A stretch of 64,000 bases of DNA from Candidatus Promineifilum breve (GTDB lineage Bacteria; Chloroflexota; Anaerolineae; Promineifilales; Promineifilaceae). A program made the translations under genes and the position numbers. Every line of letters begins with the position of its first letter. Within the stretch, counting starts at the first letter, position 1. The notes under the pieces were generated by a model. It was not told the DNA's origin. It did no database searches and saw nothing but the letters and a program-made list of their open reading frames with translations. Location of the stretch: the NCBI RefSeq assembly GCF_900066015.1, contig NZ_LN890655.1:3822726-3886725 (forward strand), given 5' to 3'. Of the stretch, positions 8,518 to 14,793 are shown one piece after another.

Positions 8518-8875
8518 TTACCTCCTGCCGTTCCGTCGGTTGGCCCGATAGCAATTGATCCTTGTCGATCAGAATTCCGGCGGCCGTTGCCAGCTCACGA
8601 TAGGTGGCCTCTTGCCGCCGCTCCGCCATCGCCGGGAAAATGCCGGCCAACTCCGCCCGGATCGCCTCGCGTAAATCAATCCTTTTTTCCTTGCGAACTT
8701 CCGCCGGCGGCGGATTGTGCGCCCCGGTGAACCAGCCGCGCAACGTCGATAGCGGCACATCCAAATGACCACCCACACGCGAGAGCGCCCCTTCCCGGCC
8801 CGGATACCCCGCCGCCTCCAGCATCAGCACTGCTGAGGCGCGAAACTCGTCATCATAGCGTCGTCGTTTCATCAT
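8414..8875 (-). CDS. Probable terminase small subunit
   Basis: About 153 residues beginning MMKRRRYDDEFRASAVLMLE. The N-terminal HTH-like part (AASAVLMLEAAGYPGREGALSRVGGHLDVPLSTLRGWFTG in outline) fits DNA-binding small terminases, and it lies directly before terL. I chose the start at 8875, with GAGGTCT in front and 5 bases after the previous stop, over the longer frame from 8938, which would run back into the previous gene. The C-terminal part overlaps terL. Confidence 0.7.
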   Translation of the reverse strand: MMKRRRYDDEFRASAVLMLEAAGYPGREGALSRVGGHLDVPLSTLRGWFTGAHNPPPAEVRKEKRIDLREAIRAELAGIFPAMAERRQEATYRELATAAGILIDKDQLLSGQPTERQEVNVTDHRERILANIARKSGGHVAEPADAVRQRPVG

Positions 8876-8880
8876 AGACC

Positions 8881-9123
8881 TCAAAACGGCGGCCGCGTCG
8901 TCTCCGGCAGCTCGCACCGAACCGCGAAATACTCCCACGCGATGCCGAGTCCTGCCCGATATTTGTCCATCTGGAACAACACGGCCGGATCATCGGGCGA
9001 GATATACGTCCCGCCCACACTGCCGCGCATGAGACGCCAACCGGCCTTTCGCAACTCGGCCGCAAACTGCCGCCGCGTCCACAGCGCGGGGGCCACCGGC
9101 GACTGCACCGAATACGCCGTCAT
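8881..9123 (-). CDS. Hypothetical phage protein (80 aa)
   Basis: A compact, mixed protein (LWTRRQFAAELRKAGWRLMRG, then ISPDDPAVLFQMDKYRAGLG). ATGA overlap with the upstream gene and a ribosome site shared with its stop codon for the next gene show it belongs to the operon. No family recognised. Confidence 0.6.
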   Translation of the reverse strand: MTAYSVQSPVAPALWTRRQFAAELRKAGWRLMRGSVGGTYISPDDPAVLFQMDKYRAGLGIAWEYFAVRCELPETTRPPF

Positions 9124-9398
9124 GGATACGCCTCCAGCACCGCCGGAAGAAACATCACCGGGCCAGGGTAGGGAGCCGGGTAGCCGTCACCCGGTGGCGG
9201 GTAAGGGTCAACCGGCGGCGGATACGGCGCTATGGGCGTGGACGGGTCAGACGTCCCCACCATCGGCGGCGTAGCCGTCGGCAACTCCGCCGGCGAATCT
9301 CCCGCCACCGGCGCGATTGTCCACAGTGCCACACCGAGCGAGCCGACAATCAGCACCGCCGCTACCAATCCGCGTATCCAGTCAATCCGACGTTTCAT
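9120..9398 (-). CDS. Membrane-anchored Pro-rich phage protein
   Basis: About 92 residues beginning MKRRIDWIRGLVAAVLIVGS: positive N-terminus, one membrane segment (about residues 10-30), then a low-complexity tail with YPPP and YPAPYPGP repeats. The start at 9398 is preceded by GAGGTGAGT, better than the upstream ATG at 9464. The layout recalls small inner-membrane spanin-like or envelope proteins of phages, but no lysis gene is nearby, so the role is open. Confidence 0.55.
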   Translation of the reverse strand: MKRRIDWIRGLVAAVLIVGSLGVALWTIAPVAGDSPAELPTATPPMVGTSDPSTPIAPYPPPVDPYPPPGDGYPAPYPGPVMFLPAVLEAYP

Positions 9399-9400
9399 AC

Positions 9401-9496
9401 TCACCTCAATCCCACCCTGAGCGGCTTGCCGTGCTCGGCCGTCAGCCGCTCGAATAAATCCCAATCCAGTTCAGCGATGATATTGTGACGAGTCAT
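9401..9496 (-). CDS. Possible 31-residue phage ORF
   Basis: MTRHNIIAELDWDLFERLTA... ends at a TGA within the ribosome site of the next gene. Its frame fills the 100-base gap between two operon genes. Low evidence: only position and coupling support it. Confidence 0.35.
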   Translation of the reverse strand: MTRHNIIAELDWDLFERLTAEHGKPLRVGLR

Positions 9497-9512
9497 CCAT
9501 TCCGCACCGCCG

Positions 9513-9893
9513 TCACAACACGATCTCCCGCATACACACCGGACACGGATACATCGCCCGCGCCACCAGCCACCACGCCCCCGCGTGCCATGCGGCGCGA
9601 GATGAACCCGTCGGCGTCGGTATATCCCTCAGCGGCCCGGCCGTCACCACGTCCAGGCCGAGACATTCCGCGCCCAGGCAATTCGCGCAGACCGTCGGCG
9701 CCACGTCCGTTTCATCCCCGCAGGCCGTCAGCGTGAAGAAAAACACCCGATTACCGCCGCGCTTTCCTTGCTCGGCCGCATAGAACATCTCCTGCGTCAC
9801 CCGTCGCCCGGCCAACTGAAAGCGCGGCCGCTGCGGCCTGTCGGGTTCCGGGCGATACGCCGCCCGCGTCATTGTTGGTTGCTGATACATCAT
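9513..9893 (-). CDS. Cys-rich hypothetical phage protein (zinc-ribbon-like)
   Basis: 126 residues with several cysteines in pairs: TACGDET, VCANCLGAECLG and a C-terminal YPCPVCMREIVL. The pattern suggests a zinc-binding fold, but the spacing does not match a family I know. It follows the helicase-loader gene with a 4-base overlap (ATGA-like). Confidence 0.55.
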   Translation of the reverse strand: MMYQQPTMTRAAYRPEPDRPQRPRFQLAGRRVTQEMFYAAEQGKRGGNRVFFFTLTACGDETDVAPTVCANCLGAECLGLDVVTAGPLRDIPTPTGSSRAAWHAGAWWLVARAMYPCPVCMREIVL

Positions 9894-10480
9894 GCCTCCT
9901 CAAGTTGCGGCACCCGCCGCGCCGATAACCGCCGCGCCGCGTCCGCAATCAGCACCGCCGGATCGCGCCTCAAACCCTCGGCCAGTCGCTCACCATACTG
10001 CGCCGATGCCGGAAGCTGCATCATGTCCCGCGTCCGGCGCTTCAGCCGCTCGTCATACGCCGCGATAAAACGCGCCCGATCAGCCGCCGGATTCTCCGAC
10101 ATGCACAGATACAGCCACCCGCCCACATCCTGGACAGCCTGCGCAATGAGCGCGTTCTCCCACGCCGGATTACCCCAACTGCCCGTATAGCGCAAAGCCC
10201 GCGTAACCTCCCCCCACGCCTCGCTTCCCGGCGGCAACCCCTGCGCCTGGGTCACGATCTCGGCCGCATACTGGCGCAATTCGCCCGGCGTCGGGATTCG
10301 CGGATAAACGTTGTTCTCGATGAATCGCAGCGTCGCCGCTTTCAGCAACGCGCCGTCAATGTCGGCCAGCGTCGCGACGTAGGCGCGAGATTGCTCAGTC
10401 CCGAACGTGTGCCCATACGTGGCGCTGAGCAGATGCAAAATGGTGATGACATGCTGAGTCAAATTGTCCACGGTGACCAT
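9890..10480 (-). CDS. Probable replicative helicase loader/inhibitor (G39P-like)
   Basis: 196 residues. The N-terminus (ILHLLSATYGHTFGTEQSRAYVATLADID, then YPRIPTPGELRQYAAEI) resembles the G39P-type loaders of phages that deliver host DnaB to the origin. It overlaps the initiator gene by 22 bases, the same order as lambda O and P. No AAA+ motif is present, so it would be the small, non-ATPase type. Confidence 0.6.
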   Translation of the reverse strand: MVTVDNLTQHVITILHLLSATYGHTFGTEQSRAYVATLADIDGALLKAATLRFIENNVYPRIPTPGELRQYAAEIVTQAQGLPPGSEAWGEVTRALRYTGSWGNPAWENALIAQAVQDVGGWLYLCMSENPAADRARFIAAYDERLKRRTRDMMQLPASAQYGERLAEGLRRDPAVLIADAARRLSARRVPQLEEA

Positions 10481-11367
10481 TCTCCTGATTCGATTTCCTG
10501 CGCAACCTGCGCCAGCACGGCCCGGTTATGCGCCTCTCGCGCCATCGGGTCATTCTTGAAATTGGCGTGACCGTTGCCGTTGCCGTTCATCCGCTGCGTT
10601 AGCGGCAATAGCTCGCGGTCGATCATCGTCTGCACGTGGCCGGGCAACTTCGCCGGGTCGAGGATCGTCAAGCCCTGGGCCAGCATGTCATTGCGCACGG
10701 CCTGGACTTTCGCCTTCGCCACATCAACGTTTCGGCCGCAAGTGAGCCAGATGTCATTAAATGGCTTGAGCCAGTTGTCGCGGAAGGCATCGGATTTCCG
10801 CGACGGCGGTTTGCGTTTGGTCAGTTCCTCCCAGAACTCAATGAGTTCTGCGATTGCCTCCCTTGCTCGTTGCAGCGCTTCCCCGTCCGAGTCATCGTCA
10901 TCAGGCGCGGCGCTCCCCTCGCGCGCATATATATACTTAATGGGGTCTACTTCTTTTGGTCCTATTAATGGAAGAGACCCCACCTGGTGAAATTCTGGTT
11001 TCATGTGGTGAAATTCTGGTTTCATGTGGTGAAATTCTGGTTTCATGTGGTGAAGATTTTCTTCATGTGGTGAAATTACACTTTCATCAGGTGAAATTTC
11101 AGGCTCCGAAATCGAGGCTGTTTCAACGTCGGGAAGGGCCACTTCGTAGACCTTGCGACCATCAATTTTGCTCTTGATAAGCCACCCTATTTGCTCCAGT
11201 CGGTTACGCGCTTGCGACGCCTTGCCGATGCTCATGCCGGTCGACTCGGCGATGGATTCGAGCGTTTCCCAGCACTGCCCGCGTCGCCAGACACGTATCA
11301 AAAGCCGCGTCTCATAAGGGTCAAGGTCGCTGTCATCCAGTGCCCGGAAAAAGTCAATGGCCTTCAT
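10459..11367 (-). CDS. Phage replication initiator with winged-helix domain, iterons inside the gene
   Basis: About 302 residues from ATG at 11367 (MKAIDFFRALDDSDLDPYETRL). Residues about 15-75 form a winged-helix domain (ESIAESTGMSIGKASQARNRL) like phage initiators (DnaD or lambda O type). Residues near 120-145 carry three exact copies of HHMKPEF, encoded by the 21-base iterons. The C-terminal part (AIAELIEFWEELTKRKPPSR...DNWLKPFNDIWLTCGR) would contact the replisome. It is followed by the helicase loader. I rejected the longer frame to 11472 because it runs back through the upstream gene. Confidence 0.75.
   Translation of the reverse strand: MKAIDFFRALDDSDLDPYETRLLIRVWRRGQCWETLESIAESTGMSIGKASQARNRLEQIGWLIKSKIDGRKVYEVALPDVETASISEPEISPDESVISPHEENLHHMKPEFHHMKPEFHHMKPEFHQVGSLPLIGPKEVDPIKYIYAREGSAAPDDDDSDGEALQRAREAIAELIEFWEELTKRKPPSRKSDAFRDNWLKPFNDIWLTCGRNVDVAKAKVQAVRNDMLAQGLTILDPAKLPGHVQTMIDRELLPLTQRMNGNGNGHANFKNDPMAREAHNRAVLAQVAQEIESGEWSPWTI
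10921..11105. other. Candidate phage replication origin (iterons plus AT-rich stretch)
   Basis: Next to the iterons, 10926-10975 is AT-rich (CATATATATACTTAATGGG, TTCTTTTGGTCCTATTAATGG) in an otherwise GC-rich region. Iterons followed by an unwinding element within the initiator gene is the arrangement of the lambda origin in gene O. Inference from structure only. Confidence 0.6.
10985..11105. repeat. 21-base iterons (three exact, about three degenerate)
   Basis: TGGTGAAATTCTGGTTTCATG is repeated head to tail at 10985-11005, 11006-11026 and 11027-11047, followed by diverged copies at 11048-11067, 11068-11088 and about 11089-11105. Each unit is a partial palindrome (TGAAA...TTTCA), as expected for a dimeric initiator. 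The array lies inside the initiator coding region. Confidence 0.9.
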
Positions 11368-11374
11368 GATTGCG

Positions 11375-11599
11375 TCACTCCGGCACCGTCTCGGCCCCGG
11401 CCGCTTCCAGATGCCGGGCGGCAACCTGTAATCTGACCGTCGCCTCCAGCAGATCGCGCTCCAGCCCGACACGGGTATATTCCCCGCGCTGGATACGCTT
11501 CAACAGCCGTTCCAACTGCATCGCGGCCGTCGTTATTTCCTCGGCCGCGCGATCTCTGTGAACTCGCATCGCATTGGGCCACGGTCGTTTTTCTGTCAT
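11375..11599 (-). CDS. Small helical phage protein (74 aa)
   Basis: Highly charged, predicted all-helical (EITTAAMQLERLLKRIQRG, LLEATVRLQVAARHLEAAG), likely a coiled coil. It sits 7 bases upstream of the initiator gene and downstream of the membrane-protein gene. No family recognised; a regulator or replication accessory is possible. Confidence 0.5.
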   Translation of the reverse strand: MTEKRPWPNAMRVHRDRAAEEITTAAMQLERLLKRIQRGEYTRVGLERDLLEATVRLQVAARHLEAAGAETVPE

Positions 11600-11965
11600 T
11601 CATAACCCCTCACTCTCTGCGCGCCGAGCGCGGACATAACGGTAAATGTCGCCTACAGCCGGGAACAATCCCGACGCCGCAAACAGCACAAACAGCACCG
11701 CCGCGATCTGCCAACCGACAACAAAAGAGGCCGCGGCCAGCGTCACTCCCACGCCGACCACGACCTCCAGCCACACATAGCCGTCATTCAGACCGCGCCG
11801 GTGCAACTCGTGAATGATGTAATTGAACCCGATACCGAACACGAACAGGCCCAGCGCCACGACGGTCAGCGCGTCCCAATTCACGCCCGGATCGGCTCCC
11901 AATTGGCTCCCGTTTTCGAGAAAGTCGAAAACGAATGTATTCTGTAGATAGTTCATCCATTCCAC
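11600..11965 (-). CDS. Phage membrane protein, first gene of the leftward operon
   Basis: 121 residues with about three membrane segments: LTVVALGLFVFGIGFNYII, WLEVVVGVGVTLAAASFVVG and IAAVLFVLFAASGLFPAV, and a basic C-terminus (RYVRARRAE). Size and layout are holin-like, but a holin would be odd at the promoter-proximal end, so superinfection exclusion or another membrane role is equally possible. The start is at 11965 or the in-frame ATG at 11956. Confidence 0.6.
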   Translation of the reverse strand: MEWMNYLQNTFVFDFLENGSQLGADPGVNWDALTVVALGLFVFGIGFNYIIHELHRRGLNDGYVWLEVVVGVGVTLAAASFVVGWQIAAVLFVLFAASGLFPAVGDIYRYVRARRAESEGL

Positions 11966-11997
11966 TCTGGCCGGAAAAAAGGCCGGCCACCATCCAG

Positions 11998-12028
11998 ACG
12001 GTTGGGACGCTGCGAACGTCCCAACCGT
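11998..12028. promoter_or_regulatory. 12-base inverted repeat between divergent phage promoters
   Basis: ACGGTTGGGACG and its exact complement flank a 7-base loop (12010-12016). It lies in the 88-base gap between the leftward operon and the integrase. It could be an operator controlling both directions or an integrase/excisionase arm site; as RNA it could also form a hairpin, but no T-run worth the name follows. Confidence 0.6.
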
Positions 12029-12053
12029 TTACCCATGCCGCAAGGAGGCCCAC

Positions 12054-13052
12054 ATGACCCCTCGCATTCTTCCTGATAGACTTTCTGTGGCCGTGACCGC
12101 GTTCCTGGCCGAGAAACAGACCGAGCTATCCCCCTACTCCGTCCAACACCTGCGGAGCAGCCTCGTCCCCCTGGTCGATGCGCTGGACGATCCTCCCCTC
12201 GCCGCCATCACCTACGACGACCTGCGCGCCTACGCCGACGGCCTGCGCCGTAAGTACAAGCCGGGCACAATCAAGCCGACAGTCGGTGACATTCGCCAGT
12301 TCTTTGGTTGGTGCAAAGAGCGGAAGAAACGGAAAGGCAACCCGGCCAAACGGCTTAAACCGCCGTCGCGCCGCGTCGTAGTCGAATCGGCCGAACCGAA
12401 GGTCCCGCCGGAAGAAGGAATCCGGCGGCTATTTGACCATCTGGCCGCTCACCTGACCCGCGTCGTCTATCGCGATCTATTCGGGAATCTGTGCGCCGCG
12501 CCTTCCGACGAATGGCGCTACGACGAACGGCAAACCGTGCGCGACTTACTTGTCTTGTCTTTTCTCTACGAAACAGGGGCTAGGGCCGGGGAACTGTGGC
12601 GGCTGGGCAGCCGGGCAATGGACTTGGCAGTAGCCACGCCGGGGCCGGTCTACTGCGCTTCGTCCACCGGCAAAACTGGGGACACGCGGCTACGGTTTAC
12701 CCGCGCCACGGCCGAATTGTGGTCAATTTGGCAGTTGGTCCGACCGACCGGATGCGAAGAGTTTGCCGTTGTCGGCTGGAAGATCGGCCGCCCGCCCACA
12801 CCCATGAGCACCCAGACAATCTCAAAAACGATTGCCCGGCGATGTAAACGCGCCGCCGTCGCCCCCTTCCGCGCCCACGCGCTCAGGCATGCAAAAATCC
12901 GTAGGGGTGTGGACGCGGTAGGATTGGAGGCGACAAGCCGACTCATCGGCCACGGCAGCGCCGTCATCACGGCTGCCTATGCCGTGGCCGGCGAGCGCGA
13001 GTTAAACGACGCGGCCCTGGCGACGGGACTACACGGCCGACTTTGGACGTAG
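12054..13052 (+). CDS. int: Tyrosine-type site-specific integrase
   Basis: 332 residues. An N-terminal SAM-like core-binding domain (about 10-100) precedes the catalytic domain with the full set: Arg177 (TGARAGEL), Lys207 (STGKTGD), His275-x-x-Arg278 (HALRH), His300 (LIGHGS) and the nucleophile Tyr309 (ITAAYA). It would integrate and excise the prophage at the tRNA-like site that starts 8 bases after its stop. A strong AAGGAGG precedes the ATG. It is the only rightward gene in the element. Confidence 0.95.
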   Translation: MTPRILPDRLSVAVTAFLAEKQTELSPYSVQHLRSSLVPLVDALDDPPLAAITYDDLRAYADGLRRKYKPGTIKPTVGDIRQFFGWCKERKKRKGNPAKRLKPPSRRVVVESAEPKVPPEEGIRRLFDHLAAHLTRVVYRDLFGNLCAAPSDEWRYDERQTVRDLLVLSFLYETGARAGELWRLGSRAMDLAVATPGPVYCASSTGKTGDTRLRFTRATAELWSIWQLVRPTGCEEFAVVGWKIGRPPTPMSTQTISKTIARRCKRAAVAPFRAHALRHAKIRRGVDAVGLEATSRLIGHGSAVITAAYAVAGERELNDAALATGLHGRLWT

Positions 13053-13059
13053 CCAAAGC

Positions 13060-13120
13060 GGGCGCGTAGGGCGCACGGTTCACATCCGTGAGGTCGCGGG
13101 TTCGAGTCCCTCCGCGCCCA
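13060..13120 (+). tRNA. D-arm-less tRNA-Val(CAC)-like sequence, probable attachment site (attR)
   Basis: 61 bases. Acceptor GGGCGCG (13060-13066) pairs with CGCGCCC (13113-13119), the anticodon arm CACGG/CCGTG encloses TTCACAT with anticodon CAC at 13081-13083, and a T-arm with TTCGAGT follows. The D-arm is missing: only GGGCG stands between acceptor and anticodon arm. It is best read as the tRNA 3' half used as crossover site and left at the right end of the prophage; an intact tRNA-Val is expected at the other end. A deleted tRNA gene is the alternative. Confidence 0.7.
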
Positions 13121-13149
13121 TCAATCTTTTTCCCTTCCCACCGGCCAAT

Positions 13150-13506
13150 TTATTCTCCACGGCGTATGCCGACCACGTGCGACAGCGGCAATGCGAACAG
13201 AATGCCGCTATGCGGCCTGGTCAAATCGCCCACCACCGCTTCGGTCGCGGCGATCAGCTTTTCCACCATCGCCTCGCCTTCCACGATGGAAAAGAGCGTG
13301 CGATGGTGTTCCTCGCGGGCGTGGAACATGGCGCGCAGGCTGGGCATCAGGGGCATATCATCCCGCAACCCCTCTTTCCGGCGAATGCGCGCCAGGCCGG
13401 TGGTCTCGATGATCGTGATGCCGCCCGCCCCGGCCTGATCCCACGCATCCAGCACGTCGGACGAAAGATTCACGTCATCCAGAACGAGAGATACCAGGTA
13501 GTACAT
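13150..13506 (-). CDS. PII-like signalling protein
   Basis: 118 residues with the ferredoxin-like PII pattern: a first strand YYLVSLVLDD, then AGAGGITIIETTGLAR, a loop region with REEHHRTLFSIVEGEAMVEKLIAATEAVVGDL, and a last strand GILFALPLSHVVGI. The T-loop lacks the classic GlnB uridylylation Tyr context, so it is a PII-like rather than a nitrogen PII protein. It is the last gene after the CPA2 antiporter (20-base gap). Related PII-like proteins often sit beside transporters and bind nucleotides to tune them; that function here is inference. Confidence 0.7.
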   Translation of the reverse strand: MYYLVSLVLDDVNLSSDVLDAWDQAGAGGITIIETTGLARIRRKEGLRDDMPLMPSLRAMFHAREEHHRTLFSIVEGEAMVEKLIAATEAVVGDLTRPHSGILFALPLSHVVGIRRGE

Positions 13507-13526
13507 AGAATTAATTTCCTTGTCGC

Positions 13527-14789
13527 CTAGGAGGCGTCGCCCTCGGACAACGGGATAAAATCAGCCTTGTCGCCGGGCGCGCGGTTGTGGCCGGCGGGTT
13601 TGTTCTCGCCGCGATAGACCAAGCGCAGCAGCAACGGCGTCACCAGCGTGGCGATGATGACCATGAAAACGACGACGGAGAAAGCTTCATCGCTCATCAG
13701 GGCTTGCGACAGGGCGAAGGAAGCCACGATGAGGCCCACCTCGCCGCGCGAAATCATGCCGATGCCCAGTCGTAGCGCATCCAGCCGGTTGAACCCGGCG
13801 GCCAGCGCCCCGCCGCCGCTGCCGATGATCTTGCTGACCACGGCCACCACGGTCAGGACGATGGCGAATAGCCACAGTTCGCCGCTGATCGTGCGCAGGT
13901 TGGCTTGCAAACCGATGTTGACCAGAAACACGGGCACGAACAGGCTGTAGGCCATGGCCGAAATGCCCTCTTCGATTTGGCTGACCAAAGGCGTCCGCGC
14001 TAGAAAGAGGCCGGCCATGAACGCGCCGGTGATGGCCGCCACGCCGCCGAAGGCCTCCGACAGCCAGGCAAAGAGCAGGCAGGCCACCAGCGCGAAGGTG
14101 GTGATGGCCTGGCTGATGGGCAAATCGCTGACCCGACGCAGCAGCGGCGGCAACACATAGAAGCCGACGGCCGAGGCCGCCGCCAGAAAAACGACCATGC
14201 GCACCACGATGAGCAGCAGCCCGCCGCCCGCGCCGCCGGCCACCAGCAGCGCCGAGGCCGTGGACAGCAACAGCACCACCAGGATGTCATCGAAGACGGC
14301 CGCGCCCAACAGGGCAATGCCCACCTTGCTGCGCAACACGCCCAACTCCATGAGCGTCCGGGCCGAGATGCTGACGCTGGTGGCCGACAGCGCCAGACCG
14401 ATGAACACCGCCTCGGTCTGGCCCAGACCGAATAACAGGGCCGTCGCGTAGCCGCCCAGCAGGGGCAGGATGACGCCCAGCGTGCCGGCCAGCGCCGCCA
14501 CCTTGCCCGACTTGATCAGCTCGTCCAGCTCCAGTTCCAGCCCGGCCAGAAACATCAGCAACAGGACGCCGATCTCGCCGAACAGGGTCAGCGACTCTTC
14601 GAGGTGGGTGTCGCCGGCGAACCAGGGCACGATGTGGAACAGGTTCAGCACCGTCGGCCCCAGGAGAAGGCCGACGAGCAATTCGCCCAGCACCGCCGGC
14701 TGGCCGAGCCGCGCGCTGACGTAGCCCCCGGCCTTAGCGGCGATGATGACGATGACGACGGCCAGCAGGAAGTTCAACAATGGCGACAT
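13527..14789 (-). CDS. CPA2-family cation:proton antiporter (Kef type, no RCK domain)
   Basis: About 420 residues with some 12 membrane segments. Family stretches: GQPAVLGELLVGLLLGPTV, EIGVLLLMFLAGLELELDEL and ALSATSVSISARTLMELG, then AAVFDDILVVLLL with the Asp pair of the ion path. The C-terminus ends in a short tail without TrkA-N or RCK domain, so gating must come from elsewhere; the adjacent PII-like gene is a candidate. Start at ATG 14789 (SD GAGCGAGG) because the longer frame overlaps the aconitase X gene. Confidence 0.88.
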   Translation of the reverse strand: MSPLLNFLLAVVIVIIAAKAGGYVSARLGQPAVLGELLVGLLLGPTVLNLFHIVPWFAGDTHLEESLTLFGEIGVLLLMFLAGLELELDELIKSGKVAALAGTLGVILPLLGGYATALLFGLGQTEAVFIGLALSATSVSISARTLMELGVLRSKVGIALLGAAVFDDILVVLLLSTASALLVAGGAGGGLLLIVVRMVVFLAAASAVGFYVLPPLLRRVSDLPISQAITTFALVACLLFAWLSEAFGGVAAITGAFMAGLFLARTPLVSQIEEGISAMAYSLFVPVFLVNIGLQANLRTISGELWLFAIVLTVVAVVSKIIGSGGGALAAGFNRLDALRLGIGMISRGEVGLIVASFALSQALMSDEAFSVVVFMVIIATLVTPLLLRLVYRGENKPAGHNRAPGDKADFIPLSEGDAS

Positions 14790-14793
14790 GCCG

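Larger units (their letters stand above)
1..13120. mobile_element. Prophage (HK97-type tailed phage), right-hand part; left end outside the window
   Basis: About 20 tightly packed, mostly overlapping leftward genes include the diagnostic set of a tailed phage: terminase subunits, portal, MuF-type head protein, HK97 protease/capsid and head-tail connector, plus replication genes. A rightward tyrosine integrase lies at the right edge and is followed within 8 bases by a tRNA-Val-like sequence. Host genes start immediately after it (PII-like gene, antiporter). Tail, lysis and the left attachment site are not in the window. No repressor gene is recognisable between the integrase and the early genes, so lysogeny control must be elsewhere or unusual. 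Confidence 0.93.

Noticed and set aside
10985-11105. Tandem repeats taken as a CRISPR array
   Set aside because: Units abut without spacers, lie inside a coding gene and have internal dyads; iterons fit better and no cas genes are near.
13060-13120. Functional tRNA-Val gene
   Set aside because: No D-arm, and it lies exactly at the integrase end; attachment-site remnant is more likely.
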